Below are positions 1-8,312 of a stretch of 64,000 nt of DNA, piece after piece (position 1 is the first letter of the stretch; every line of letters starts with the position of its first letter). The notes under the pieces are model-generated. The model saw nothing but the letters and a program-made list of their open reading frames with translations. It searched no databases and was not told the origin of the DNA. Both the position numbers and the translations under genes were made by a program. The stretch is from Metabacillus mangrovi (GTDB lineage Bacteria > Bacillota > Bacilli > Bacillales > Bacillaceae), in contig NZ_WMIB01000015.1 in assembly GCF_009711125.1 (NCBI RefSeq), forward strand, positions 1 through 64,000, given 5' to 3'.

Positions 1-260
1 GAAACCAAAATTCCTATGATTAGGAGTTAACTGCGGTGTATCCATACATTTTTTGTAAGACGTGCATCGCTAATGGGACTGACCCCGCCATATGTATGTC
101 GAATGTAAAAAACTTCAATCTGCCACGTCAGATTAAGGGGGAATTTGTTTACTAACATAATCAGGTTACGGAAAATAGAATTTTGCTGATGAGGAAGAAG
201 AGGGAAATTAATATTTTAAAAGAGTGGAGAAAAGGAGGTGTCTGACCCGCACCCCATTAG

Positions 261-488
261 CGAGCTAAAGCTCCGGCACCGACTCTGCGGTCCTTTGGTA
301 CACAAAGCCTCGCAGCCGCAAGTCTCCGTCCCCCGATGCGTTAAAGCAGAAGGGGACTGGCACCGTGCCAGTCCCCACATTCTCTACCGAACTAAAGCTC
401 CTGCACCAACTCCACAACCCCTTGCTGTGCAAGGGTTCGCAGCTGCAAGTCTCTGTCCCCACATGCGTTAAAGCGGAGCGGGACTGAC
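261..488. repeat. Diverged tandem repeat, two ~100-bp units
   Basis: Two related units at about 261-360 and 388-488 share the ordered words CTAAAGCTCC, GCACC, CGCAG-TGCAAGTCT, GTCCCC and ATGCGTTAAAGC, and both end in a GGGACTG core. The same core (GGGACTGACCCC) also appears near 74-88 and 479-490. No convincing gene is seen in 1-526: the short open frames here carry repeat-encoded low-complexity peptides. The units look like an intergenic repeat family rather than coding DNA. Copy number elsewhere in the genome cannot be judged from this window. Confidence 0.6.
352..376. repeat. Perfect palindrome between the repeat units
   Basis: GGGGACTGGCAC and its exact reverse complement are separated by one C, giving a 12-bp perfect stem. 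There is no T-run on either side, so it is not a typical intrinsic terminator. It is built from the GGGACTG word that recurs in this spacer. Confidence 0.6.
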
Positions 489-526
489 CCCGCCCCGCCG
501 CCATGCATCGTCCAGCCACCAGCACC

Positions 527-3262
527 CTAAACCGTCAACGTAAACAATTCCTCCAACTCATCCGTGCTCAACTCCGTAATCCACTGCTCACTCTGCAAAA
601 TTTCATCGTTCAGCGATTGCTTCTTCTCCAGCATCCCATCAATCTTCTCCTCGATCGTCCCGGTCGTGATCAGCTTATGGACGTGCACAAAACGCTCCTG
701 CCCGATCCGGTATGCCCGGTCCGTTGCCTGGTTCTCGACCGCCGGATTCCACCATCTATCAAAATGAATCACATGGTTCGCAGCCGTCAAATTCAGCCCC
801 GTTCCGCCAGCCTTCAACGACAATATCAAAAACGGCACTTCCCGGCTCTGGAATTTTTCCACCATCCGGTCGCGGTCCGTTTTCGACACACTTCCGTTCA
901 GGAACAGCACATCCTCACCGAACGCACCCTGCAGCAGCTTCTTCATCATTTCCCCCATGCCGATATACTGGGTGAAAATCAAACAGCTTTCCTCCTGCTC
1001 GCGGATCGCGGTCACAAGTTCGATCAGCTTCTCCATCTTATTCGAGCGAGCCACCACATCACTCGGCACCGCTTCCTTCAAATAAAGCGCCGGGTGATCA
1101 CAGATCTGCTTCAGCTTGCCGAGCATTTTCAAAATCAATGCCTTCCGCTGCATTCCCGCAAGCTGCGAGACCTGCTCGAACGTATCCTTCACGAGCTGCT
1201 CATACATCGACGCCTGCTCGACCGTAAGCGGGATGTATTCCTTCTGCTCGAGCTTCTCCGGCAGGTTCAGGGCGACCTGTTCATCGCGCTTCGTCCTTCT
1301 CAGCAAAAACGGCCGGATGTAGCGGCGCAGTTTTTCAACGAGAACGGTGTCGCGTTCCTTCTCGATCGGCAGGACGAACTTTTTATGAAAAGAATGCAGA
1401 CTGCCCAAATACCCGTGATTGATAAAATCAAAAATCGACCACAGCTCGGTCAGCCGGTTCTCCATCGGCGTCCCAGTCAGCGCGATATGCTGCAAACCGC
1501 TCAGCTTGCGGATCGCCCGCGACTGCTTCGTATGGGCATTTTTTATATTCTGCGCTTCATCGATGCAAATTGTACTCCAGGTCACCGCTTCCAGATCCTC
1601 AACGTCTGCCTGCGCGAGCCCATACGACGTCAGCACGATATCCTGATCGAGAATACTCGCGCCAAACGCCTCGCCTCGAGGCCTCGTCGGACCGTAATGT
1701 AGCCTCACCTTCAAGTGAGGCGCGAACTTCTCAATTTCCTTCTGCCAATTCCCCAATACAGACGTCGGCGCGACAATTAATGCCGGAGTATCAGGCTTTT
1801 CCACCGCCTTCACATACGTAAAGTAGGCGATCATCTGAATCGTTTTACCGAGGCCCATGTCATCCGCGAGGCAGGCCCCGAACCGGTTCTCACGCAGACC
1901 AAGCAGCCAATCCACGCCTTGCTGCTGGTAAGGCCGCAAATTTCCCAGGAAATCAGCCGGTACCTCATAGGTGGAATCATGGTTCAGTGTCGTCAGCCTC
2001 TTCATCATCCCGCGCATCTGCTTCGTGAGCTCAATCTCAATTCCTGCAAAAGCGCCCTGCGCCTCATCGTTCTCCTCGCCGTCTTCCCGGGCCAGCTCCT
2101 GGTGCAGCACATCCGACACGTGCAATCCTTCCTTCTCCGCCTTTTGCAGCAGCGTCTTCACTTGCTGGATAAAAGCGGGGTCAAGCTTGATCCACTGACC
2201 GCGGAAATTGACAAGCTTCCGCTGGTCGTTCACGAGCCGGTTGAAATCCTCCTCCGACATCTCGATCCCGTTCGTCGCAAAGCGCCAGTTAAAATCAACG
2301 AGTGTGTTCATCCCGACAAACGACTGTCCTCTCGGGGTGGAGGAGAGCTTCGCCTTCACCATCATCTGTGATTCCTTCACCACCTGCCACCAAGATGGCA
2401 GCAGGATCTCGACACCCATGTTCACGAGCGTCTCGCTCGCGTCCGTCAAAAACATCCACGCCTCATCTTCGCTCACCAATGTGACACCACCGCTAAAGCT
2501 CAGAAAAGGCACGATCTGCTGAAAGCGGTCAAGCTCCCGTTCCACGTCATCCGCAAAGCCCTTCCAGCCGCGCGGCAGGGAGGATACACCCTCATACACG
2601 TGCAGATCATCCTCGCGCTTCTTGCTGCGGAGAATCACCTCAAGACGCCATTCGCCGCCATCGTATTCCGGCTCATTCAGGCGAAGGCCGATCGTGAACG
2701 GCTTTTCATCAATATACCAGCCAATCCGCTCAAGCCAGTCCTGCTCATCGAGAAAGTACCCGGTAAAGTTCGCCATCACCGGATGGGCATCGCGGATCTC
2801 CATCCACGCCATTCGCAGGGTCTTGTTCAAGGTGATCAAATCCGAAACCGCCGCACTGAACCATTCCGCGGTAAACCCTTCAAGCTCCTCCGACTCGGGC
2901 TTCCAGCCGATCTGGCCGACCTGCCATGCCTGGAAGTCCGGTTTGAACTGCCCATAGGCGGCCAGTTTATAGATCACTCTTGCGGCATCCTGAAGCGCAG
3001 GCTGCATCACCTGGATCTCAGCCATCGAATTGAACGCGTTCTGCCCGAGCAGCTCGGCTGTCATCCAAGGGGAGAGCAAGAAGGCCGGCGTTCCGATAAA
3101 GCTGATATCCTCAAGGGCCGTTCCGTAATAGGAGGATTCATGCCAAGTGAAAAATACCCGTCTCATTTCTTTCAGGCTGACCGGCTCATCCTCATTTTTT
3201 TTCGCCCAAACGGTAAATTGAAAATCCTCCGTCTGTTCAATATGAAGTTCATAGTTATCCAT
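527..3262 (-). CDS. ywqA: YwqA-like Snf2-family DEAD/DEAH helicase
   Basis: The 911-residue protein is a Snf2/Rad54-type SF2 ATPase, expected to translocate on double-stranded DNA in the cytoplasm. The first ~430 residues form the accessory region found in bacterial Snf2 proteins. Walker A (DDMGLGKT) is near residue 470, the DEAQ box near 567, LTGTPMENR follows, and the C-terminal motif V/VI segment (GLNLTAANHV, DRWWNPAVENQATDRAYRIGQ region) is near 830-850. Length and neighbours match B. subtilis ywqA, which also lies next to ywqB and the tkmA-ptkA genes. The start is the ATG at 3262; an in-frame TTG precedes it directly. It overlaps the end of the SWIM gene, so the two are co-transcribed. 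A long plus-strand frame opposite it is a shadow. Confidence 0.93.
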   Translation of the reverse strand: MDNYELHIEQTEDFQFTVWAKKNEDEPVSLKEMRRVFFTWHESSYYGTALEDISFIGTPAFLLSPWMTAELLGQNAFNSMAEIQVMQPALQDAARVIYKLAAYGQFKPDFQAWQVGQIGWKPESEELEGFTAEWFSAAVSDLITLNKTLRMAWMEIRDAHPVMANFTGYFLDEQDWLERIGWYIDEKPFTIGLRLNEPEYDGGEWRLEVILRSKKREDDLHVYEGVSSLPRGWKGFADDVERELDRFQQIVPFLSFSGGVTLVSEDEAWMFLTDASETLVNMGVEILLPSWWQVVKESQMMVKAKLSSTPRGQSFVGMNTLVDFNWRFATNGIEMSEEDFNRLVNDQRKLVNFRGQWIKLDPAFIQQVKTLLQKAEKEGLHVSDVLHQELAREDGEENDEAQGAFAGIEIELTKQMRGMMKRLTTLNHDSTYEVPADFLGNLRPYQQQGVDWLLGLRENRFGACLADDMGLGKTIQMIAYFTYVKAVEKPDTPALIVAPTSVLGNWQKEIEKFAPHLKVRLHYGPTRPRGEAFGASILDQDIVLTSYGLAQADVEDLEAVTWSTICIDEAQNIKNAHTKQSRAIRKLSGLQHIALTGTPMENRLTELWSIFDFINHGYLGSLHSFHKKFVLPIEKERDTVLVEKLRRYIRPFLLRRTKRDEQVALNLPEKLEQKEYIPLTVEQASMYEQLVKDTFEQVSQLAGMQRKALILKMLGKLKQICDHPALYLKEAVPSDVVARSNKMEKLIELVTAIREQEESCLIFTQYIGMGEMMKKLLQGAFGEDVLFLNGSVSKTDRDRMVEKFQSREVPFLILSLKAGGTGLNLTAANHVIHFDRWWNPAVENQATDRAYRIGQERFVHVHKLITTGTIEEKIDGMLEKKQSLNDEILQSEQWITELSTDELEELFTLTV

Positions 3263-4850
3263 CAATCAACTTTCCCTTCACCAATTCTTCCTTGAATGCG
3301 CGGAGGCGCTTATACCGTTCCTGCATCACATCCAGATAGTCTTCCCAATCCTCTTCGTTTTTCAGCTTTTTATACAGCTTCTTTACTTTTTTCATCAAAC
3401 GGACCGCCCGCCGGTAGCTTTCCCGGTTCCGGTTTTCCATTTCCATGAAAATTGTCTGCTTGTAAAGACCGAGCACTGATTCCGGCTCCCGGGCCTCCGC
3501 CTCGTGCAAAAAATCCTCATCCAGCTCATAGATCGGAAACCCAAGAAGCAGATTCAGCTCCGCCCATTCGTAAAACCGCTCATCCATGCCCAGCTGGTTT
3601 TCAAAGGCCTTGTAGCTGAACGGCAGCATATCCCGGCATGCCTCCTCGAAGGTACGGTCACTATCCTTTTCGTCCGAATAGGACCTCATGATATACAACA
3701 GATGGTCCGTTCCAATCCGCTTTTCGCTGCTGCTGTAGTCTCCATCAATAAAATCCTTCCGGTGCTTCTCTAAATACGGGATCCACTTTTCCAGTCTCCG
3801 CATATTTTTCGCTGCCGCGAGAGTGCGAGCCCAGTTTAAAGAGGCAGTAAAAAAGAGTCCGCCTGCATCCTCCAGGATTTGCAGCAGCTCATCGTCTCGC
3901 TTCAATAGAAAAAGAATATGCAGGTACGCGTACAAATATCTCGTATCTGTTGCGCCTTCCTTTTCTTTTTCAACGAGAGCCTTATACTCCGCCTCCAGCC
4001 ACTTCGGCCGGTTCAGCAGCTCCTCCCACAGGATCTTATACAGTTCAAATGCCGGCGGAAACAGCGCATCCCGCGCTTCGAGCAGCCTCCTAAAATACGC
4101 ACCGCTCTGCTCAAGCAGCGGATCAAGCGCGAAGGGAGCGGCATAGCGGGACATCTCATCGAGCTCCTGCTCCACCGCATTGCTCATATGCGTCACATAC
4201 ACCTTCGCCATGTTCTGAAGCGACGGATCCTTTGCCTTCGTTCTACTGTAGGACTCCACCATCCTCATGATCGTCACAACGGCCAGGTGAATGACGAACA
4301 AACGCTTCAGCTCAAGCTTTTTCGGCGCCTTCTGCTTCAGCTTGAAAAAATACTGATGGTAAAGCCCCTGCATCGTTTTCACTTGGAGGGACTGGTATTC
4401 TTTTTCAAAATAGCTATGCCAGCTCTCGAGCGAGTCCTCCTTAAAAGTGGGCTCCTGTCTCAGAAGGGCACTGGCGCGCTGCATCTGCTTTAAAAGTTGG
4501 GCGTCGCGATCGTCCTTCCAGGCGTCCACAAACGTTCCGACGCGCTCGACGCTTGCATATACATATAAAAAAGCGGCCATCAAATGCCGGCAAAAACCGC
4601 GGGCGGGACAGGAGCATTCACTCGCCTGGACAAAATCCAGATCCAGAATAATCGAAACCGGAGACACATCCTGCACCTTCGCACGAATCCGCTCAGCGGA
4701 AACGTTCACATTATAGACACTTCCCTGCCGGTACAGCAGCAGCCCCTTTTTTACAACCGCCCGGTCATCCTCACTGCCCGGATCCAATATCGTCCGAAGC
4801 CGCTCCGCTGTAAGCAGAACGCGCTCTTTTTCAAGATCTCGCATCAGCAA
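3255..4850 (-). CDS. ywqB: YwqB-like SWIM zinc-finger protein
   Basis: This 531-residue protein carries a SWIM zinc finger near residues 76-92, with the CxC...CxH pattern (CSCPARGFCRH). The rest is mostly helical with charged clusters and no recognised catalytic motif. SWIM domains bind DNA or proteins and in bacteria commonly sit beside Snf2 helicases, as here. It is the first gene of the pair and overlaps the helicase start by a few bases. The TTG start at 4850 was chosen because a strong AAAGGAGAG lies 8 nt upstream; an ATG two codons later would be too far from it. The partnership with the helicase is inferred from context. Confidence 0.9.
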   Translation of the reverse strand: MLMRDLEKERVLLTAERLRTILDPGSEDDRAVVKKGLLLYRQGSVYNVNVSAERIRAKVQDVSPVSIILDLDFVQASECSCPARGFCRHLMAAFLYVYASVERVGTFVDAWKDDRDAQLLKQMQRASALLRQEPTFKEDSLESWHSYFEKEYQSLQVKTMQGLYHQYFFKLKQKAPKKLELKRLFVIHLAVVTIMRMVESYSRTKAKDPSLQNMAKVYVTHMSNAVEQELDEMSRYAAPFALDPLLEQSGAYFRRLLEARDALFPPAFELYKILWEELLNRPKWLEAEYKALVEKEKEGATDTRYLYAYLHILFLLKRDDELLQILEDAGGLFFTASLNWARTLAAAKNMRRLEKWIPYLEKHRKDFIDGDYSSSEKRIGTDHLLYIMRSYSDEKDSDRTFEEACRDMLPFSYKAFENQLGMDERFYEWAELNLLLGFPIYELDEDFLHEAEAREPESVLGLYKQTIFMEMENRNRESYRRAVRLMKKVKKLYKKLKNEEDWEDYLDVMQERYKRLRAFKEELVKGKLIDG

Positions 4851-4945
4851 ACTGATCTCTCCTTTCGGGCTGCATTCGGCCCGCTTGTCGAAACTTCAGA
4901 AGTCCTAGCACGATAGGCACTTCCAAAGACTGTATCCATTCCTTT

Positions 4946-4974
4946 ATTATAACGTAGAAAAATGTTTCGTTAAA
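4946..4974 (-). promoter_or_regulatory. Sigma-A-like promoter for ywqB-ywqA
   Basis: On the minus strand TTTAAC (4969-4974) and TATAAT (4946-4951) are separated by exactly 17 bp, about 95 nt upstream of the ywqB start. Confidence 0.55.
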
Positions 4975-5040
4975 AGGTTTCGAAAAAGGAAAATGCGGGG
5001 ACTTAATTGTCAGAACGACTCGAATCGTATAAGAAGAGGC

Positions 5041-5069
5041 TTGCAAATTTTGTAATCTCTTATTATACT
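5041..5069 (+). promoter_or_regulatory. Sigma-A-like promoter for the 46-aa gene
   Basis: TTGCAA (5041-5046) and TATACT (5064-5069) are separated by 17 bp, about 50 nt upstream of the small gene at 5122. Confidence 0.6.
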
Positions 5070-5121
5070 ATTCTTCGTACATGCTGTATAAAATTGTAAA
5101 AGTGAGAGGGAACAATGTACA

Positions 5122-5262
5122 ATGGACACTAAGCAGATGAAACAAGAGGAGTTTCTGCAAATCCTGATGCACGCCTACCGCACTGGCGAGCAGAGAAACG
5201 TAACGACAAAAGAGATGCTCGAAGAAATCATAACGCAAATGAAAAAAGTCTATGCATCCTGA
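5122..5262 (+). CDS. 46-aa hypothetical protein
   Basis: The frame begins MDTKQMKQEEFLQILMHAYR and continues with a hydrophilic, helix-prone sequence to a TGA at 5260-5262. It is preceded by GAGGG about 11 nt upstream and by a promoter-like TTGCAA-17-TATACT, and is followed by two hairpins with T-runs. This arrangement (promoter, RBS, gene, terminator) supports a real small gene between ywqB and tkmA. It has no transmembrane segment or cysteine and I do not recognise the family. It was missed as a longer frame because it is short. Confidence 0.6.
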   Translation: MDTKQMKQEEFLQILMHAYRTGEQRNVTTKEMLEEIITQMKKVYAS

Positions 5263-5283
5263 GTGGATCGCCCATACATGAAA

Positions 5284-5316
5284 AGAGAGTCCGGACTCCC
5301 CGCCGGGCTCTTTTTC
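5284..5316 (+). terminator. Terminator-like hairpin after the 46-aa gene
   Basis: AAGAG-GTCCGG pairs imperfectly with CCGGGCTCTT and is followed by a run of T. Confidence 0.5.
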
Positions 5317-5330
5317 GATAACATTCCGCA

Positions 5331-5362
5331 AAACCCGCAAATAATTTTTTGCGGGTTTTTGA
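5331..5362 (+). terminator. Intrinsic terminator
   Basis: AAACCCGCAAA and TTTGCGGGTTT form a near-perfect stem with a short AT-rich loop and a following T-run. The A-run on the left flank also makes it usable from the minus strand. Confidence 0.75.
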
Positions 5363-5469
5363 AATTTTATGATTCTAAATACCTACAAAAACTCCATTGC
5401 TCTTACACGATAAGGTAAATGAAGCAATCATAATCGACATCATTCGACCAAATCAAAGGAGAGACCAAC

Positions 5470-5598
5470 ATGTCCCACCAATGGATGACCCCCGAACAAG
5501 CGGAATTAAAAAAACAGCGCAAGCAGCGTTTTATCATGATTTCTATTCCGATAGCAACCATTGTACTCGGCGCGCTGCTAACCATACTTACAAACTGA
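5470..5598 (+). CDS. 42-aa single-pass membrane protein
   Basis: The start ATG is preceded by AAAGGAG with about 8-nt spacing, the strongest RBS in this stretch. The peptide begins MSHQWMTPEQAELKKQRKQR and then runs into a hydrophobic helix (FIMISIPIATIVLGALLTIL) ending TN. The positively charged residues before the helix suggest the N-terminus stays in the cytoplasm. A perfect terminator follows 3 bp after the stop. The family is not recognised; its position directly upstream of the tkmA-ptkA genes may be incidental because the terminator separates them. Confidence 0.7.
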   Translation: MSHQWMTPEQAELKKQRKQRFIMISIPIATIVLGALLTILTN

Positions 5599-5601
5599 TA
5601 G

Positions 5602-5634
5602 AAAAGCACAGGCTTGTAGGAGCCTGTGCTTTTT
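5602..5634 (+). terminator. Intrinsic terminator after the 42-aa gene
   Basis: AAAGCACAGGCT and AGCCTGTGCTTT form a perfect stem with a 6-nt loop, followed by TTTT. Confidence 0.85.
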
Positions 5635-5779
5635 AGGTCTTTTGTCACTAGTTCAAAATTAGTTAAAAATAGAGTTTCTTTGTAAATTTTTTGTATCAAT
5701 TTCCTGTTTTATGTGGTAAATTCCTATCTTGGGAACTATAATTGCAAGTATTCCTACTCAATAACAGATGGAGGCAACT

Positions 5780-6514
5780 ATGGAAGAAACTATCAGTCTG
5801 AAAGAGCTCTTTCAGACACTCAAGAAACGTCTCGCCCTTATTTTTATGATTACTGCCCTGGCAACCGCAGCAAGCGGTGTGGTCAGCTACTTTTTTCTAA
5901 CCCCGATCTATCAAGCGTCCACACAGATTCTTGTCAACCAATCCAAAAACGAGCAGCAGGCTTACCAATTCAATGAGATTCAAACAAATATTCAGCTGAT
6001 CAATACGTATAGCGTCATCATGAAAAGTCCGGCCATTATGGACAAAGTGGAAGCACAGCTGAAAACGGAATTATCAGAGGATGCGATCACGGTCGCAAGT
6101 GAAAAGGACTCTCAGGTGTTTACGGTGACCGTTGAAGATGAAAACCCGGCTCAGGCTGTTAAAATCGCTAATGCAACTGCGAATGTATTCCAGAGTGAAA
6201 TCAAAAACATCATGAAGATCGACAACGTCAGCATTCTGTCAAAGGCAACTTCAGGCGAAGATCCGTCTCCGGTGAAGCCGCAGCCTGTTCTGAATATGGC
6301 GATTGCCCTTGTAGTAGGTTTAATGGCTGGTGTCGGGATCGCGTTCCTGCTTGAATACCTGGATAACACGATCAAGACAGAACAAGATATTGAAAAACTG
6401 CTCGAGCTGCCGATTTTAGGAGCGATTACAACAATTACAGAAGATATGGAAGCAGCAGGACCATCCCAAAAGCAATCCTACACCAAGGCAAGAGGTGAAA
6501 CGTATGGCGCGTAA
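5780..6514 (+). CDS. tkmA: TkmA/YwqC-like tyrosine kinase modulator (Wzz family)
   Basis: The 244-residue membrane protein has the Wzz/YveK layout. A transmembrane helix near residues 14-36 is followed by an extracytoplasmic loop with the LVNQSKN and TPIYQAS signatures. A second helix near 174-195 leads to a cytoplasmic tail that activates the adjacent BY-kinase. In B. subtilis the TkmA tail binds PtkA and switches on its autophosphorylation; the same is inferred here. The start at 5780 was preferred over the in-frame ATG at 5768 because GGAGG lies 5 nt upstream and the N-terminus then matches the family (METISL-like). It overlaps the kinase gene by 11 nt, implying translational coupling. Confidence 0.92.
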   Translation: MEETISLKELFQTLKKRLALIFMITALATAASGVVSYFFLTPIYQASTQILVNQSKNEQQAYQFNEIQTNIQLINTYSVIMKSPAIMDKVEAQLKTELSEDAITVASEKDSQVFTVTVEDENPAQAVKIANATANVFQSEIKNIMKIDNVSILSKATSGEDPSPVKPQPVLNMAIALVVGLMAGVGIAFLLEYLDNTIKTEQDIEKLLELPILGAITTITEDMEAAGPSQKQSYTKARGETYGA

Positions 6515-7208
6515 AGACCGCAAACAAATTTTTCAGATTCAGAACCGCAGCCTGATTTCCATGAATAATCCAAAATCTCCGGTTGCTGAGCAATACAGGA
6601 CGATTCGGACTAATATCGAATTTTCACAAGTAGAAGGCAATCTGACTACAATGCTTATCACATCCTCAGGGCCGGGTGAAGGAAAATCTACGACATCCGC
6701 CAATATGGCCGTTGTATTTGCCCAGCAAGGGAAAAAGGTGCTGCTCATCGACGGAGATCTGAGAAAGCCGACAGCTCACTTCACTTTTAAAATGGATAAT
6801 TCCGTAGGACTTACAAATGTACTGACTCGACAAATGTCTCTTCAGAACACGGTCCAGCTTACTGATCAGACAAACCTGCATCTTTTAACAAGCGGTCCAA
6901 TTCCGCCGAACCCTTCAGAACTGCTTGCATCCGGCAATATGCGGAGTCTGCTGGATGAAGCAAGAAAATTATACGATTTAATTATTTTCGACACACCGCC
7001 AGTTCTTGCCGTAACAGATGCCCAGGTGCTGGCCAACCAGGTAGATGGAGTTGTTCTCGTTGTTAGCTCGGGCAAAACAGAGATTGAACGTGCTCAAAAG
7101 GCAAAAGAACAGCTTTTTAATGCAAGTGCCAAAATTCTTGGTGTCGTTCTTAACAATAAAAAACAAGAAGACAGCCTCTATTATTATTATGGAGTAAAAA
7201 AGTCATAA
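6504..7208 (+). CDS. ptkA: PtkA/YwqD-like bacterial tyrosine kinase (BY-kinase)
   Basis: The 234-residue cytoplasmic kinase has the P-loop NTPase fold used by BY-kinases. Walker A (GPGEGKST) lies near residue 56, Walker A' ([11 protein letters not shown]) follows, and Walker B is LIIFDTPP. Four consecutive tyrosines at 226-229 form the C-terminal autophosphorylation cluster. It is expected to control polysaccharide export and to phosphorylate other proteins. The ATG at 6504 was chosen because AGGTGA lies just upstream; a GTG three codons earlier is also open. It overlaps tkmA. A gap of about 120 nt separates it from ptpZ. Confidence 0.93.
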   Translation: MARKDRKQIFQIQNRSLISMNNPKSPVAEQYRTIRTNIEFSQVEGNLTTMLITSSGPGEGKSTTSANMAVVFAQQGKKVLLIDGDLRKPTAHFTFKMDNSVGLTNVLTRQMSLQNTVQLTDQTNLHLLTSGPIPPNPSELLASGNMRSLLDEARKLYDLIIFDTPPVLAVTDAQVLANQVDGVVLVVSSGKTEIERAQKAKEQLFNASAKILGVVLNNKKQEDSLYYYYGVKKS

Positions 7209-7331
7209 TTCGACAAAATTTACCCCTTTAAGCAGATTAAGGATAATGATAGGATTAAAATAGTGTAGAAAAACATAAAAATAGGTCGAAAGATTTAAAA
7301 ATAACGCAAAAATATAAAGGAGGTGTTCTGT

Positions 7332-8096
7332 GTGATTGACATACACTGTCACATTCTTCCGGGTCTCGATGACGGATCACAGCATCTGACAGATTCCATC
7401 GCTATGGCCAGGGCTGCAGTAGAGGAAGGGATTACGAAAATTGTGGCTACACCCCATCATCAAAATGGAACATACGACAACCAGAAGGATGAAATCGTTG
7501 ATCACACAGAACGCTTGAATAAAGAGCTAGACGCCCTTCATATTCCGCTCACGATCATACCCGGTCAAGAAGTACGAATCCACGGTGAACTTCTGCAAGG
7601 AATTGAGAACGATGAAATCCTTCCCATTCACGGAACCAGCTGCCTGTTAATTGAATTCCCATCCGGACACGTACCAAGATACGCAGAGAAGATGCTGTTT
7701 GATCTTCAACTGAAAGGGATTACCCCTATTATCGTCCATCCCGAGCGCAACCGGGAAATCAATGAGAATCCCGATCTTCTTTATACTTTTGTCAAAAAAG
7801 GGGCCTTAACCCAAGTAACAGCGGCCAGCCTGACTGGCCAATTCGGAAAAAAAATCCGCAACTTCTCGCTGGACCTTGTCGAAGCACAGCTCACACACTT
7901 TATTGCATCAGATGCGCATAACACGACTTCAAGAGGCTTCCAGCTTTTAAATGGAATAAACGTTCTTGAAAAAGAATTCGGAAGTCAGGCAGCGTACTAC
8001 TATAGAGAAAACGCCGAGCTGCTGATCAGCGGTCAGACTGTATTTGCCAAGGAACCAAGCCGGATCAAGAAAAAGAAATTCCTCGGCATATTTTAA
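7332..8096 (+). CDS. ptpZ: PtpZ/YwqE-like tyrosine-protein phosphatase
   Basis: This 254-residue PHP-fold phosphatase (CpsB/Wzb-like) removes phosphate from the BY-kinase. It contains the metal-binding sequences DIHCHILPGLDDG at the N-terminus, TPHH, EVRIHG, HPERNRE and SDAHN in the expected order. The GTG at 7332 was chosen because it yields the family N-terminus (MIDIHCH) and AAAGGAGG lies about 8 nt upstream. The length equals that of B. subtilis YwqE. With tkmA and ptkA it completes the kinase, activator and phosphatase switch. Confidence 0.93.
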   Translation: MIDIHCHILPGLDDGSQHLTDSIAMARAAVEEGITKIVATPHHQNGTYDNQKDEIVDHTERLNKELDALHIPLTIIPGQEVRIHGELLQGIENDEILPIHGTSCLLIEFPSGHVPRYAEKMLFDLQLKGITPIIVHPERNREINENPDLLYTFVKKGALTQVTAASLTGQFGKKIRNFSLDLVEAQLTHFIASDAHNTTSRGFQLLNGINVLEKEFGSQAAYYYRENAELLISGQTVFAKEPSRIKKKKFLGIF

Positions 8097-8106
8097 AAGA
8101 AACAAA

Positions 8107-8222
8107 AAGGTGATGCCTCCTGACCTCTATCAACGGAGACACTCGGCCGCACTGTGGGTGCAAACCTTAGACGCCTGTCGTCAATAGTGCGGTGTGAGGG
8201 TGGGTTGAATGCCCATTTATAT
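8107..8222 (+). ncRNA. EAR-like (epsC RNA) leader element
   Basis: This untranslated stretch lies directly upstream of an EpsC-like gene, the position of the EAR element in the B. subtilis eps operon. It can fold. CCGCACT (8147-8153) pairs perfectly with AGTGCGG (8186-8192). Inside that stem, GACG pairs with CGTC, and further down TGGG pairs with CCCA. It is far more GC-rich than its flanks. EAR is known to promote processive antitermination through exopolysaccharide operons. I cannot align the full consensus by eye, so the family call rests on position and folding. Confidence 0.6.
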
Positions 8223-8232
8223 TTATACATAA

Positions 8233-8285
8233 AAGAACGATCTAATGAGCGAACACGAGTTTGTTCTTTCATTAGATCTGTTCTT
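8233..8285 (+). other. Long hairpin without T-run ahead of the epsC-like gene
   Basis: AAGAAC-ATCTAATGA pairs with TCATTAGAT-GTTCTT around an inner GAACA/TGTTC stem. No run of T follows, so it is not an obvious intrinsic terminator. It could shape the leader RNA, protect the transcript, or act with the EAR-like element just upstream. The outer arms resemble single SinR half-sites but lack the 7-2-7 spacing. Confidence 0.5.
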
Positions 8286-8312
8286 GTAAAACACATAAAG
8301 GAGAGTGGTCTA

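Noticed and set aside
503-1702. Long plus-strand open frame opposite the Snf2 helicase
   Set aside because: It is the antisense frame of a well-conserved helicase domain, is rich in L/R/H/P as such shadows are, and has no RBS.
2600-3295. Plus-strand open frame of 231 codons
   Set aside because: Antisense to the helicase N-terminus, without an RBS or recognisable protein.
8232-8269. SinR operator ahead of the EpsC-like gene
   Set aside because: AAAGAAC and GTTCTTT are present but lie in opposite arms of a hairpin 24 bp apart, not in the 7-2-7 layout.
8154-8312. 53-codon N-terminal extension of the EpsC-like protein
   Set aside because: The extension is encoded by the structured leader and hairpin, and the ATG at 8313 has a strong RBS and gives the family start.
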